Source: Saccharothrix longispora (lineage in GTDB: Bacteria; Actinomycetota; Actinomycetes; Mycobacteriales; Pseudonocardiaceae). From it: 64,000 nucleotides of DNA. A program made the translations under genes and the position numbers. The stretch spans positions 310,001-374,000 of the forward strand of contig NZ_NSDM01000003.1 in assembly GCF_030852425.1 (NCBI RefSeq), in the 5' to 3' direction. This document shows positions 7,608 to 16,363 of the stretch, piece after piece; positions within the stretch are counted from its first letter, which is position 1; each line of letters opens with the position of its first letter. A model generated the notes under the pieces. It was not told the origin of the DNA. It did not search any database and saw only the letters and a program-made list of their open reading frames with translations.

Positions 7608-8708
7608 TCAGGCCGCCGCGCAGACGGCGGTCGGGGTCCAGCCGGACGCGTCGCCGCTGCCGTTGAACCCGGCCTTCGCCGTGCCCCCGACCGGGAGCGC
7701 GCCGTTCCAGGACGCGTTGCCCACCGTCACGGTGGTGCCGGTCTGGCTGAACGTGCCGTTCCAGCCCTGCGTGACGGACATGCCGCCGCGCGCCTCGAAC
7801 CGCACCGTCCAGCCCCGGGTCGCGGTCGTGCCGCTGTTGCGCACGGTGATCTCCGCCGAGAAGCCGCCCGGCCACTGGTTGGCCACCCTCACCTCGGCGG
7901 CGCACCCGCCGCCCGGGGGCGGGGTGGTGGTCGTCGTGGTGGTCGTGGTCGTGGTCGTGGTGGACGTGGGTGTGACGCCCCTCAGGGCGGCCACCACGGC
8001 GGGGAACCACCGGTCGGCGATCTTCCGGTCACCCGAGGCGTTCGGGTGCACGCCGTCGTAGGTGTCGGAGCCGGTGGCGAAGCCGGTCCACTGGTCCACG
8101 ACGGTGACCGGCGACCGGGCGGTGGACTTGCCCGCCGCCCAGGCCGGGATCGCCGCGTTCAGGTCGGCCACCCGCTGCGGGCACTCGGCGCAGGCGCTCG
8201 CCGCCATGGGGATGATCTTGGCGACGAGGACCTTCATCGACGGGTTGTCCGCCCGCATCTGGTCCACGAGCTTGCCGTAGGCGGCCAGGATGGTCGCCGT
8301 CGACCGCGCGCTCCACACGTCGTTGGTGCCGAAGTGCATGAGCACCACGTCCGGCTTGCTCGCGGCCAGCCAGCCGACGAGCTGGTCCTGGTCGGCGACC
8401 GCCGTGACGAGCGCCCCGCCGTGGCCCTCGTGCTGGCCGTCGTAGGCGAACCCGCAGCCGTCGGGGTCGAGCGTGCCCACGAAGTCGACGTCGGCGTGCC
8501 CGGCGGCCCGCAGGTCGCGGTCGAGCAGCGCCCGCCAGCAGCCCGGCGACCCGGTGATGGAGTCGCCGAGCGCCATGATCCGCACGGGGGCGGCGGCCCG
8601 CACGGCCGCCTGCCCCGGCGCGGCCACGAGAACGCCGACGAGCGCGGCGAGCGCCGCGAACAGCGCCGCCAGTGCCGTGTTCCCCGGTGCCGTGTTCCTC
8701 GATGACAT
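7608..8708 (-). CDS. Secreted SGNH/GDSL esterase with C-terminal CBM2
   Basis: The 366-residue protein has a signal peptide (about 1-35) and an SGNH hydrolase domain with block I ALGDSITGS, the block III asparagine in FGTNDVWS, and block V DGVHPN carrying the catalytic Asp-His. A run of threonines from about residue 250 is a flexible linker to a CBM2 (WPGGFSAEITVRN, WNGTF). Such CE3-like enzymes deacetylate plant polysaccharides. It starts 9 bases after the mannanase stop with GGAG before the ATG, so the two are probably one operon acting on acetylated mannan. The substrate is inferred. Confidence 0.9.
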   Translation of the reverse strand: MSSRNTAPGNTALAALFAALAALVGVLVAAPGQAAVRAAAPVRIMALGDSITGSPGCWRALLDRDLRAAGHADVDFVGTLDPDGCGFAYDGQHEGHGGALVTAVADQDQLVGWLAASKPDVVLMHFGTNDVWSARSTATILAAYGKLVDQMRADNPSMKVLVAKIIPMAASACAECPQRVADLNAAIPAWAAGKSTARSPVTVVDQWTGFATGSDTYDGVHPNASGDRKIADRWFPAVVAALRGVTPTSTTTTTTTTTTTTTPPPGGGCAAEVRVANQWPGGFSAEITVRNSGTTATRGWTVRFEARGGMSVTQGWNGTFSQTGTTVTVGNASWNGALPVGGTAKAGFNGSGDASGWTPTAVCAAA

Positions 8709-8717
8709 CGCGGGCTC

Positions 8718-10343
8718 CTAGGCGGTCGCGCAGGTCGCGCCGTTGAGGGCGAACGACGTGGGCGCGGGGTTGGTCCCGTTCCACGAGCCGATGAAGCCGA
8801 AGCTCACCGAGCCGCCGGCCGGGATCGTCGCGTTGTACGCCACGTTCGCCGCGCTCAGCTGCGCGCCGGACTGGGTCGTGGTGGCGCCCCAGGACTGGGT
8901 GACGGTCTGGCCGCCGGCCCACGTCCAGCGCAGCGTCCAGCCGTTGACCGCGGTCGTGCCGGTGTTGGCCACCTTCACGTCGCCCTGGAAGCCGCCCTGC
9001 CACTGGCCGGTGACCTTGTAGGTGACCGCGCAGGTCCCGACCGGGTCGCCGCCGCCGGGCCGGGTGGTGACGTCGACCGTGCCGGAGCGGGTGGAGCGGT
9101 TGCCCGCCGCGTCCCGCGCGTAGACGGCGAACCTGTACGCGGTGCCCGCGGACAGGCCGGTGACGGTCGTGCTCGTGCCGGACGGGCTCGCCACCGCCGT
9201 CTCGGTGGAGCCGCTGACGCGGACCACGTCGTAGCCGGTGACGCCGACGTCGTCCGTGGCGGCCGACCAGGTCAGGGTCGCCGAGGTGGAGGTGACGCCG
9301 GACGCCGACGGGGTGCCCGGCGCGCTCGGCGGCGTGGTGTCGGTCGGGCCGCCGCCACCGCCGTAGACGCTGGCCTCCTTCGAGGTGGCCTTGATGCCGT
9401 TGGCGCCGTCGAAGATCCGCCGGCCCCACGACGTCAGCTGCGCGGCGTTGAAGCCGGTGACCATGTCGAGGTACTCGACGCCGCCGCCGTTGCCGCTCCA
9501 CGACCAGCCCAGGTAGCCCAGCTTGAGCGACTGGGTGGTGGCGAAGATGGTGTCCTCGTCGGGGTTGCCGTCGGAGTGGTCGTGGCCGAACTCGCCCACG
9601 ACGATCGGCAGCTTCGCGGTCACGAAGCGGTTGAGGTAGTCGTTGATCTCCGCGGCCGTGTCGAACACGCCGTACATGTGGATGGAGAACACGGTGTTCT
9701 TCAGCGCGTCCGCGGCGAAGACCGACGCGGCGTTGTCGCGCATGGTGAACGCCCAGTCCTGGCCCCAGTTCGGCGCGTCCACCATGATCGTGTGGGTCAG
9801 GCCGCCGTTGCGCAGGGCCTGGATGGCGCCCTTGGTGTCGTTGGTCCAGTTCTGGTAGCCGGTGTTGCCGTGCGGCTCGTTGCCGATGTTGACGATGACG
9901 TACTTCTCCTGGCCGACCAGCGCGCTCTTGACGCTGAGCCAGTACTCGGCCGCGCGGGCCAGGGTCACGGCGCCGCTCTGCTCGCCGTAGCCGGTGGTGT
10001 CGTGCACCTCCAGCACGCAGATCAGCCTGTTGGCCTTGCACTGGGAGACGACGTTGGCGACGTCGGCCGCGTCGTTCTTCGTCCAGCGGTCGCCGGAGCT
10101 GAGCACGACGCGGACGGTGTTGGACCCGAGGGCCTTGATGTCCTTCAGCGCCTGGGTGGTGCTGCTCGTGTACCAGGTGTGCGCGTGGTTGACGCCACGC
10201 ATGACGAAGTCGTTGCCGTTGGCGTCCAGGAGACGCCCGTTGCTGACGGTGAAGCCCGTGGCCGCCTGGGCCGGGACCACCGCCAGCAGGGAGAGGACCA
10301 AGGCGGCGACGGCGGCGCCGACCAAGGCGAATCGCTTGCGCAT
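8718..10343 (-). CDS. Secreted GH5 endo-beta-1,4-mannanase with Fn3 and CBM2 modules
   Basis: The 541-residue product has a signal peptide (1-27, ending PAQA), a GH5 catalytic domain (about 30-330), an Fn3 module (about 340-425) and a CBM2 (about 435-541). Text such as DFVMRGVNHAHTWYTS and GEFGHDHSDGNPDEDT matches actinomycete GH5 subfamily 8 mannanases rather than cellulases. The acid/base glutamate is in VNIGNEPHG and the nucleophile in VVGEFGHDH. The ATG at 10343 begins the signal peptide, and a longer open frame was rejected. Its promoter region contains two operator-like palindromes, one shared with the neighbouring LacI/CE7 divergon and one CebR-like. Confidence 0.92.
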   Translation of the reverse strand: MRKRFALVGAAVAALVLSLLAVVPAQAATGFTVSNGRLLDANGNDFVMRGVNHAHTWYTSSTTQALKDIKALGSNTVRVVLSSGDRWTKNDAADVANVVSQCKANRLICVLEVHDTTGYGEQSGAVTLARAAEYWLSVKSALVGQEKYVIVNIGNEPHGNTGYQNWTNDTKGAIQALRNGGLTHTIMVDAPNWGQDWAFTMRDNAASVFAADALKNTVFSIHMYGVFDTAAEINDYLNRFVTAKLPIVVGEFGHDHSDGNPDEDTIFATTQSLKLGYLGWSWSGNGGGVEYLDMVTGFNAAQLTSWGRRIFDGANGIKATSKEASVYGGGGGPTDTTPPSAPGTPSASGVTSTSATLTWSAATDDVGVTGYDVVRVSGSTETAVASPSGTSTTVTGLSAGTAYRFAVYARDAAGNRSTRSGTVDVTTRPGGGDPVGTCAVTYKVTGQWQGGFQGDVKVANTGTTAVNGWTLRWTWAGGQTVTQSWGATTTQSGAQLSAANVAYNATIPAGGSVSFGFIGSWNGTNPAPTSFALNGATCATA

Positions 10344-10430
10344 GGGTGTACCTCGCGTGGTTGTCGACACTGACAGAAGCGAGCGCAGGGCAGCGCACCC
10401 GCCCGGGGGCGGACCTCCACACCAAAGCAA

Positions 10431-10442
10431 TTAACCGCTTAA
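10431..10442. promoter_or_regulatory. TTAA-type LacI operator upstream of the mannanase
   Basis: TTAACCGCTTAA differs at one position from the perfect palindrome TTAAGCGCTTAA found between the adjacent lacI-type gene and its divergent CE7 neighbour. It lies 88 bases upstream of the mannanase ATG. LacI-family operators usually have a central CG within a short palindrome, as here. Probable target of the regulator encoded at 10612-11661. Confidence 0.65.
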
Positions 10443-10511
10443 GAGTCAACCGGGAGTTTCGCAAGTAAGCGCAGGTCAGGACCGCTTTTGCGCGCGATCC
10501 ACCGTCACTGC

Positions 10512-10525
10512 TGGGAACGCTCCCA
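10512..10525. promoter_or_regulatory. CebR-like operator
   Basis: TGGGAACGCTCCCA differs by one base from the CebR operator TGGGAGCGCTCCCA known from Streptomyces cello-oligosaccharide regulons. It lies about 170 bases upstream of the mannanase start, suggesting a second, cellobiose-responsive input. No cebR gene is seen in the window. Confidence 0.65.
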
Positions 10526-10611
10526 GAAATGGGTCACCAGTGTCCTACGGACGCCCCCGGTCCGTCGAGCCCCGAACCTGCGGACGGTGTCGCCGTCTCG
10601 GGTGGCGGGTC

Positions 10612-11661
10612 TCAGGTGGTGGGGGCCCGGCCGGTGCTGGAGCGCGGCACCAGCTCGGGGTCGGAGGTCTTCACCTGGTCGGTCGCGCCGCCCGCGACGA
10701 CGTCGAGCAGCAGGCGGACGGCGGCGGCGCCCCGCTCGGCGATCGGGCGGCGCACGGCGGACAGCGCGGGGCGCACCAGGCGGCACAGCGCCGAGTCGTC
10801 CCACGCCACCAGCGAGAGCCGGTCGGGCACGGGCAGGTTCAGCTCGTGCGCCACGCCGAGGGCCGACACCGCCATCACGTCGTTGTCGAACACGAGCGCG
10901 GTCGGCGGCGTGCCGCCCGTCAGCACGCGCCGCGTCACGCGGGCCGCCGCCTCGTCCGAGTAGTCGGCGTGCACGACCCGCGCCTCGCCCAGGCCGAGCC
11001 GCGCGGCGGCCGTGGTGAACGCCCGCGACCTCGCCTGGGTGTGCACGAACCTGGTGGGTCCGGCGACCCGCACGATCCGCCGGTGGCCTAGCGCCACCAG
11101 GTACTCCAGCACCTCGACCACGGCGACCTCGTCGTCCGTCCACACGCACGGCACGTCCGGCACGACCGGTTCGCCGAGCACCACGGCCGGCAGGTGCAGC
11201 TCCCGCACCAGCTCCACCCGGGGGTCGTTCTCCACCAGGTCGACCAGCAGCACGCCGTCCACCCGCCGCTCGCCCCACCAGCGCCGGTAGGCGGCCAGCT
11301 CGGCGGCGGAGTTGTCGGTCACCTGGAGCAGCAGCGCCGTCGGCCCGCCCGCGAGCGCGCCCTGGATGCCGGAGATGAGCTGCATGAAGTACGGCTCGAC
11401 GCCGATCACCCGGGCCGGCCGGTCCACGACCAGGCCGATGGCGTTGGCCCGGCCGTCGGACAGCGAGCGCGCGGCGCTGCTGGGCACCCAGCCGAGGCGG
11501 TCCGCGATGTCCATGATCCGGCGCCGGGTGGGCTCGGAGACGCCCGGCCGGTTGTTGAGCGCGTAGGACACCGCCCCCGTGGACACGCCCGCGGCCTTGG
11601 CGATGTCCGAGATGGTCGGACGCTTGGCTCGCACCCGCGCCTCCTCACTGGACGTGATCAT
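10612..11661 (-). CDS. LacI-family transcriptional regulator (candidate mannan/acetyl-glycan regulator)
   Basis: The 349-residue protein has an N-terminal LacI HTH (TISDIAKAAGVSTGAVSYAL, then NNRPGVSE) and a periplasmic-binding-protein-like effector domain (about 70-340). The hinge region reads RSLSDGRANAIGLVV. It lies between the mannanase operon (same strand, downstream) and a divergent CE7 esterase, and the shared intergenic region holds a perfect 12-base palindrome. It most likely represses both neighbours until a sugar ligand binds. The ligand is unknown. The ATG at 11661 was chosen over a TTG one codon upstream. Confidence 0.9.
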   Translation of the reverse strand: MITSSEEARVRAKRPTISDIAKAAGVSTGAVSYALNNRPGVSEPTRRRIMDIADRLGWVPSSAARSLSDGRANAIGLVVDRPARVIGVEPYFMQLISGIQGALAGGPTALLLQVTDNSAAELAAYRRWWGERRVDGVLLVDLVENDPRVELVRELHLPAVVLGEPVVPDVPCVWTDDEVAVVEVLEYLVALGHRRIVRVAGPTRFVHTQARSRAFTTAAARLGLGEARVVHADYSDEAAARVTRRVLTGGTPPTALVFDNDVMAVSALGVAHELNLPVPDRLSLVAWDDSALCRLVRPALSAVRRPIAERGAAAVRLLLDVVAGGATDQVKTSDPELVPRSSTGRAPTT

Positions 11662-11704
11662 CAAGTCTAGACCGCGGCGCGGCCCCCCTCCCCCGGTAGG
11701 GTAA

Positions 11705-11716
11705 TTAAGCGCTTAA
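11705..11716. promoter_or_regulatory. Perfect palindromic LacI operator between divergent genes
   Basis: TTAAGCGCTTAA is a perfect 12-base palindrome in the 80-base gap between the lacI-type gene and the CE7 gene, 25 bases before the CE7 start. It stands out from the GC-rich surroundings. A one-mismatch copy precedes the mannanase. Likely operator for autoregulation and CE7 control. Confidence 0.72.
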
Positions 11717-11741
11717 CGGATCACCTGGAAAGGGGACCACC

Positions 11742-12710
11742 GTGCCCTGGTTCGACCTCTCCGAGCGGGAACTGGCGCAGTACCGGACCGCCACCGCCGA
11801 ACCGGACAACCTGGACCTGTGGTGGAAGTCCCGGCTGGAGGAGGCGCGCGCCGCCGCCCGGCCGCCGGTGCTGTCGCCGTACGCGGCGGACGCCTACGGC
11901 CCGCTGCCGGTGTGGGACGTCGAGTTCTCCGGCTACGGCGGCGACCGGGTGCGCGGCTGGTACATCCGCCCCGGCGGGGCGGGCGACGAGCCGCTGCCGA
12001 CGGTGGTCTGCTTCATCGGCTACGGCGGCGGCCGGGGCCTGCCGTCGGAGCACGCGCTGCTGCCCGCCGCCGGGTACGCGGTGTTCGTGATGGACACCCG
12101 GGGCCAGGGCGGCCGGTGGACGCTGGGCGCGACGGCCGACTCCGGGTTCGCCGGCCCCGAGCACCCCGGCGTGATGACCCGGGGCATCGCCTCCCCCGAG
12201 ACCTACTACGTGACGCGGCTGATGGTGGACGCGGCGCGGGCGGTGGAGGTGGCGGCGGGGCTGGACGGCGTGGACCCGGCGCGGCTCGCGGTGTCCGGCG
12301 GCAGCCAGGGCGGCGGCCTCGCGCTGGCCGCGGCGGCGCTGTGCGGCGAGGCGGTCCGGGTGTGCCAGGCCGACGTGCCGTTCCTGTGCGACTTCCAGCG
12401 GGCCGTCACGATCACCGGCGCCGAGCCGTACGCGGAGATCTCGAACTTCCTGGCGCAGCACGTGGACCTGATCCCGCGGGCGCTGGACACCCTGCGCTAC
12501 GTCGACGGCGCGCTGCTGTCCCGCCGCATCACCGCGACGTGCCTGCTGAGCGTGGGCCTGATGGACGAGGTGTGCCCGCCGTCGACGGTGTACGCGGCCT
12601 ACAACGAGATCACCGCGCCGAAGGAGATGGCGGTGTTCCCGTTCAGCGGTCACACCACCCCCAGGGTGCACGACGAGCGCAAGCTGCGGCACCTGCGCGC
12701 CCACCTCTGA
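11742..12710 (+). CDS. CE7 acetyl xylan esterase / cephalosporin C deacetylase family protein
   Basis: The 322-residue alpha/beta hydrolase carries the CE7 RGQ motif (DTRGQGGRW), the nucleophile motif SGGSQGGG, the acidic residue near LMDEVCPPS and a catalytic histidine in FSGHTT. It has no signal peptide, so it should act in the cytoplasm on imported acetylated oligosaccharides. GAAAGGGG precedes the start GTG at 11742. It is divergent from the LacI gene with a palindromic operator in its promoter region. Family members also deacetylate antibiotics, but the glycoside hydrolase setting favours sugar esters. Confidence 0.9.
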   Translation: MPWFDLSERELAQYRTATAEPDNLDLWWKSRLEEARAAARPPVLSPYAADAYGPLPVWDVEFSGYGGDRVRGWYIRPGGAGDEPLPTVVCFIGYGGGRGLPSEHALLPAAGYAVFVMDTRGQGGRWTLGATADSGFAGPEHPGVMTRGIASPETYYVTRLMVDAARAVEVAAGLDGVDPARLAVSGGSQGGGLALAAAALCGEAVRVCQADVPFLCDFQRAVTITGAEPYAEISNFLAQHVDLIPRALDTLRYVDGALLSRRITATCLLSVGLMDEVCPPSTVYAAYNEITAPKEMAVFPFSGHTTPRVHDERKLRHLRAHL

Positions 12711-12722
12711 GACGTGGTGGGC

Positions 12723-12762
12723 GGGGTGTGGGAGGGCCACCGCCATAGCCCTCCCACACCCC
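12723..12762. terminator. Bidirectional hairpin terminator
   Basis: A perfect 14-base stem (12723-12736 with 12749-12762) around a 12-base loop lies between the convergent CE7 and GH3 genes. No long T-run follows, as is common for GC-rich actinomycete terminators. Confidence 0.75.
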
Positions 12763-12867
12763 AGCCCGGTCAGTGGACCCGGTTGCGCACCGGGGACCCC
12801 GGGTTGCTCGGCCCGGGGTCTCGAACGTCCACGACCAGCTCCGCCGCGGCCCGCTCACGGGGTCGGT

Positions 12868-15186
12868 TCACGGGGTCGACGCGGTGACCGGGGTGACGAG
12901 CACCCGGTCGTGGCCGACGTACCGGTCCTCGCCGGTGACCCGCACGGTGCGCTCCCAGCGGATGTCGGTGCTGGAGCAGCCGACGAGCAGGGACACCTCG
13001 CCGGTCTCCACGACGCGGCGGCCGTCGCGGCCGGTGAACGACGTGCGGTCGGCGTGCAGCCGGAACGCCACCCGCCGCTCCTCCCCCGCGTCCAGCTCGA
13101 CCCGGGCGAACCCGACGAGCTGGCGCACGGGCCGCGTCACCGAGGCGACCGGGTCGTGCAGGTACAGCTGCACGACCTCCGCGCCGCGCCGTCCGCCGGT
13201 GTTGCGCACCAGGCAGGACACCTCGACCTCGCCGTCCGACGGCAGCTCCTCGGCCGACTCGAACCCGGTCAGCTCGAACGAGGTGTAGGACAGGCCGTGG
13301 CCGAACGGGTACAGCGGCGTGGGGTCCACGGAGCTGACGCCGCCCACCGCGCCCAGCTTCGGGTGCAGGTAGGTGGTGGGCTGGCCGCCGGAACCGCGCG
13401 GGACCTGCACGGGCAGCTTGCCGGACGGGTTGACCCGCCCGCTGAGCACGCCCGCGACGGCGCCCGAGCCCTCCTCGCCGGGGAAGAAGGCCTGCACCAC
13501 CCCGGCGGGGCGGTAGCCGCCCAGCGCGTAGGGCCGGCCGGCCAGCAGGACCAGCACGACGGGCTTGCCCGCCTCCAGCAGCGCGTCCAGCAGCTCGCCC
13601 TGCACGCCGGGCAGCGACAGGTCCTCGGCGTCGCAGCCCTCGCCGGACGTGCCGCGGCCGAACAGGCCGGCGCGGTCGCCGAGCACGGCGAGCACCACGT
13701 CCGCGTCCCGCGCGACCTCGACCGCCTCGGCGATGCCGGACCGGTCGTCGCCGGACACCTCGCACCCGAGCGCGGTGGTGACGGTGGCGTGCGGGAACTC
13801 CGCGCGCACCGCCTCCAGCAGGGTCGGCATCTCCACGCCCAGCTCCACGTCCGGGTGCTGCACGCCGACGTGGTTCGGGAACGCGTAGCAGCCCATGAGC
13901 GCGAGCACGTCGTCCGCGCACGGCCCGACGACCGCGATGCGCGACGCGCCGGCGCCCGACGCGCCGAGGGGCAGCACGCCCGCCTCGTTGTCCAGCAGCA
14001 CCACGGACCGCTCGGCCATCGTGCGGGCGAGGTCGCGCAGCGCGGGCGGGTCCAGGTCGACCGGCTCGCCGCGCTTCACGGCGGGCGACTCGGGCTCCCA
14101 GCCCTCGTCCAGCAGGCCGAGTTCGCACTTCTGGGTGAGCACCCGGGTCACCGCGACGTCCACGTGCGCCTCGTCCACGACGCCGGAGCGCACCAGCTCG
14201 GCCAGCGGCTCGCCGTAGCAGCGCACGCTGGGCAGCTCCACGTCCACGCCCGCGGTCAGCGCGAGCGCGGCGGCCTCGCCGGGCGACCCTGCGACGCCGT
14301 GGGCGGTCTCCAGGAACGACACGCCGAAGTAGTCGGCGACGACGACGCCCTCGAAGCCCCACCGGCCGCGCAGCAGGTCGGTCAGCAGCGCCGGGTCCGC
14401 GGCCGGCGGCACGCCGTCGACCTCGGCGTAGGAGTGCATGACCGACCGGGCGCCGCCGAGGCGCAGGGCCATCTCGAACGGCGGCAGCACGACGTCGGCG
14501 AACTCGCGCGGCCCCATGTGCACGGGGGCGTGGTTGCGCCCGCCTGCGGAGGCCGAGTAGCCCGCGAAGTGCTTGAGGGTGGCCACGATCCCGCTGGACT
14601 CCAGGCCGCGGGTGTAGGCGGAGCCGATGAGGCCGACGAGGTAGGGGTCCTCGCCGATGGTCTCCTCGGTGCGCCCCCACCGCGGGTCGCGGGTCACGTC
14701 GAGCACCGGGGCCAGGCCCTGGTGCACGCCGACGTCGCGCATCACCAGGCCGACCTCGCGCGCCATCCGCTCGACCGACTCGGGGTCGAACGAGGCGCCC
14801 CAGGACAGGGGGACGGGGAAGACCGTCGCCTGCCACGCGGTGAACCCGGCCAGGCACTCCTCGTGCGCCATGGCGGGGATGCCGAAGCGGGTGTTGGCGA
14901 CGAGCTTGCGCTGGGTCTCGGCGAGCACCTTGGCGCCCACCAGGGGGTCGACCGGCCCGGTGCCGAAGACGCGGGTCAGCTGGCCGAGGCCGGGCTTGGT
15001 CAGCTCGTCCCACGGCGGCAGCGGCTCGGCGAACTCGTGCTGCGCGGGCGCGACCTCCTCGCCCTCGGAGATCCCCACCCACACCCCGACGAGCTGGGCC
15101 AGCTTCTCCTCCAGGGTCAGCTCGGCCAGCAGGGCGGCGACGCGCTCCGCGGTCGGCTTTCCGGGATCGGCCCAGGGGTTCAGCAC
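12868..15186 (-). CDS. Intracellular GH3 beta-xylosidase / beta-glucosidase
   Basis: The 772-residue protein has the GH3 TIM-barrel domain with ATLKHFAGYSA and the nucleophile aspartate in VVVADYFGVS, the alpha/beta sandwich domain (GKPVVLVLLAGRPY) and a C-terminal Fn3-like domain (FGHGLSYTSFELTGF). It lacks a signal peptide. Length and architecture match cytoplasmic BxlA-type beta-xylosidases, but GH3 specificity cannot be settled by eye. A frame of over 1,300 codons runs through here. The GTG at 15186 was chosen because GAAGGAG precedes it and the GH3 homology starts there. It overlaps the upstream lacI stop by 7 bases. Confidence 0.88.
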   Translation of the reverse strand: MLNPWADPGKPTAERVAALLAELTLEEKLAQLVGVWVGISEGEEVAPAQHEFAEPLPPWDELTKPGLGQLTRVFGTGPVDPLVGAKVLAETQRKLVANTRFGIPAMAHEECLAGFTAWQATVFPVPLSWGASFDPESVERMAREVGLVMRDVGVHQGLAPVLDVTRDPRWGRTEETIGEDPYLVGLIGSAYTRGLESSGIVATLKHFAGYSASAGGRNHAPVHMGPREFADVVLPPFEMALRLGGARSVMHSYAEVDGVPPAADPALLTDLLRGRWGFEGVVVADYFGVSFLETAHGVAGSPGEAAALALTAGVDVELPSVRCYGEPLAELVRSGVVDEAHVDVAVTRVLTQKCELGLLDEGWEPESPAVKRGEPVDLDPPALRDLARTMAERSVVLLDNEAGVLPLGASGAGASRIAVVGPCADDVLALMGCYAFPNHVGVQHPDVELGVEMPTLLEAVRAEFPHATVTTALGCEVSGDDRSGIAEAVEVARDADVVLAVLGDRAGLFGRGTSGEGCDAEDLSLPGVQGELLDALLEAGKPVVLVLLAGRPYALGGYRPAGVVQAFFPGEEGSGAVAGVLSGRVNPSGKLPVQVPRGSGGQPTTYLHPKLGAVGGVSSVDPTPLYPFGHGLSYTSFELTGFESAEELPSDGEVEVSCLVRNTGGRRGAEVVQLYLHDPVASVTRPVRQLVGFARVELDAGEERRVAFRLHADRTSFTGRDGRRVVETGEVSLLVGCSSTDIRWERTVRVTGEDRYVGHDRVLVTPVTASTP

Positions 15187-16169
15187 GGCGGCTCCTTCGT
15201 TGACGATCGGACGACGAGTTCGGTGGCCAGTTCGACGCGCTCGGTCTCCACCGGGCGCCCCGCGATGAGGTCGGCGAGCATCCGGCCCGCGTGGCGCCCC
15301 ATCTCGGTGAGCGGCTGGCGCACGGTGGTGAGGGCGGGCGAGGACCACACCGCCACCGGTAAGTCGTCGAACCCGACCACGCTCAGGTCGTGCGGGACGG
15401 ACAGCCCCGCGACGCGGGCCGCCTCGATCACGCCGAGCGCCTGTTCGTCGTTGCCCGCGAAGATCGCGGTGGGCCGGTCGGGCATGGCGAGCAGCTCTGC
15501 CGCCCGCCGGAACCCGCCCTCGTGCTTGAAGTCGCCGTGCCTGACGAGTTCCGGGTCGAACGCGATGCCCGCCCGGTCGAGCGCGGCGCGGTAGCCGTCG
15601 ACGCGCGCGCGGCTGCACAGCATCCCGGCGGGTCCGCCGATGACGCCGACCCGGCGGTGGCCGAGGCGCAGCAGGTGTTCGGTGGCGGACAGGCCGCCCG
15701 CCCAGTTGGTGGCACCGACGCTGGGCACGTTCGGCTGCGGGAGGTCCACGGGGTCGATGACGACGACGGGGATGCGCGAGTTGGCGAGCACGCGCCGGTC
15801 GGCGGCGGTCAGCTGCGAGGTGACCAGCAGCGCCCCGGCGCGGCGCGCCTCCACCAGCGACGCCGCCCACGAGGTGTGCCGGCGCGGCTTGTCCGTGGAG
15901 GACACCACGACGTGCAGGCCGGTGTCGACGACACCGCGGATGATCTCCACCGCCCAGGGGCTGTCCAGGGCGGTGAACACGAGGTCGACCAGCATGTGCC
16001 CGGAGGCACGGCGTGACCCGACCGGGACGTAGTCGTACTCGGCGAGCAACTGCCGCACGCGGGCCCTGGTCTCCGCGCCGACGTCGTCCTTCCCGTTCAG
16101 GACCTTGGACACCGTCGGGAGCGACACCCCCGCTGCTGCGGCAATCGTGGCCAACGTGGCTCGACGCAT
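15180..16169 (-). CDS. LacI-family regulator of the GH3/ABC sugar locus (BxlR-like)
   Basis: The 329-residue protein has a LacI HTH (TLATIAAAAGVSLPTVSKVL) and a sugar-binding effector domain with ATNWAGGLSATEHLLRLGHR and DLSVVGFDDLPVAVWSSP. It is translationally coupled to the GH3 gene and divergent from the ABC importer operon. The ATG at 16169 lies only 7 bases after a TACTAT -10 element, so the mRNA may be leaderless. GTTTCGA repeats overlap this promoter, pointing to autorepression. It is a close paralogue of the LacI protein at 19545-20588. Confidence 0.9.
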   Translation of the reverse strand: MRRATLATIAAAAGVSLPTVSKVLNGKDDVGAETRARVRQLLAEYDYVPVGSRRASGHMLVDLVFTALDSPWAVEIIRGVVDTGLHVVVSSTDKPRRHTSWAASLVEARRAGALLVTSQLTAADRRVLANSRIPVVVIDPVDLPQPNVPSVGATNWAGGLSATEHLLRLGHRRVGVIGGPAGMLCSRARVDGYRAALDRAGIAFDPELVRHGDFKHEGGFRRAAELLAMPDRPTAIFAGNDEQALGVIEAARVAGLSVPHDLSVVGFDDLPVAVWSSPALTTVRQPLTEMGRHAGRMLADLIAGRPVETERVELATELVVRSSTKEPPC

Positions 16170-16182
16170 GCGGCCGATAGTA

Positions 16183-16200
16183 TCGAAACTCGATCGAAAC
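16183..16200 (-). promoter_or_regulatory. GTTTCGA direct repeats in the lacI promoter
   Basis: On the minus strand GTTTCGA occurs twice, 11 bases apart (16194-16200 and 16183-16189), immediately upstream of a TACTAT -10 element. The same heptamer is repeated in the divergent importer promoter. BxlR of Streptomyces is reported to bind CGAA-N-TTCG-like sequences, which is compatible. Confidence 0.6.
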
Positions 16201-16257
16201 ACAAGAGCGAGCCTCTGAAGTGCGGAAATGTCGTCTCAACAGGTCAGCGCGTGACGC

Positions 16258-16286
16258 TTGACACGCGTTCGACACCCGTCTAGGTT
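16258..16286 (+). promoter_or_regulatory. Sigma-70-type promoter of the sugar importer operon
   Basis: A perfect -35 hexamer TTGACA (16258-16263) is followed after 17 bases by TAGGTT (16281-16286). Transcription should begin near 16293, just before the GTTTCGA operator pair and about 70 bases before the binding-protein gene. Confidence 0.7.
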
Positions 16287-16303
16287 CTCCGCAAGTCGTG
16301 GAT

Positions 16304-16320
16304 GTTTCGAAATGTTTCGA
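16304..16320 (+). promoter_or_regulatory. GTTTCGA operator pair downstream of the importer promoter
   Basis: ATGTTTCGA occurs twice, 10 bases apart (heptamers at 16304-16310 and 16314-16320), and the junction forms the palindrome TTTCGAAA. Placement just downstream of the predicted start of transcription fits a repressor roadblock by one or both LacI proteins of this locus. Confidence 0.65.
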
Positions 16321-16363
16321 TGCCACGAACAATTCCGCAGCGTGGCAGAAGGGTGGCGGTCGC

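Noticed and set aside
7926..7966. Simple repeat of GTCGTGGTG units
   Set aside because: It encodes the threonine linker between the esterase and CBM2 modules. Such linkers commonly have repetitive codons.
8718..10343. Calling the GH5 enzyme a cellulase because of its CBM2
   Set aside because: The catalytic domain text matches GH5 subfamily 8 mannanases. CBM2 is common on non-cellulases.
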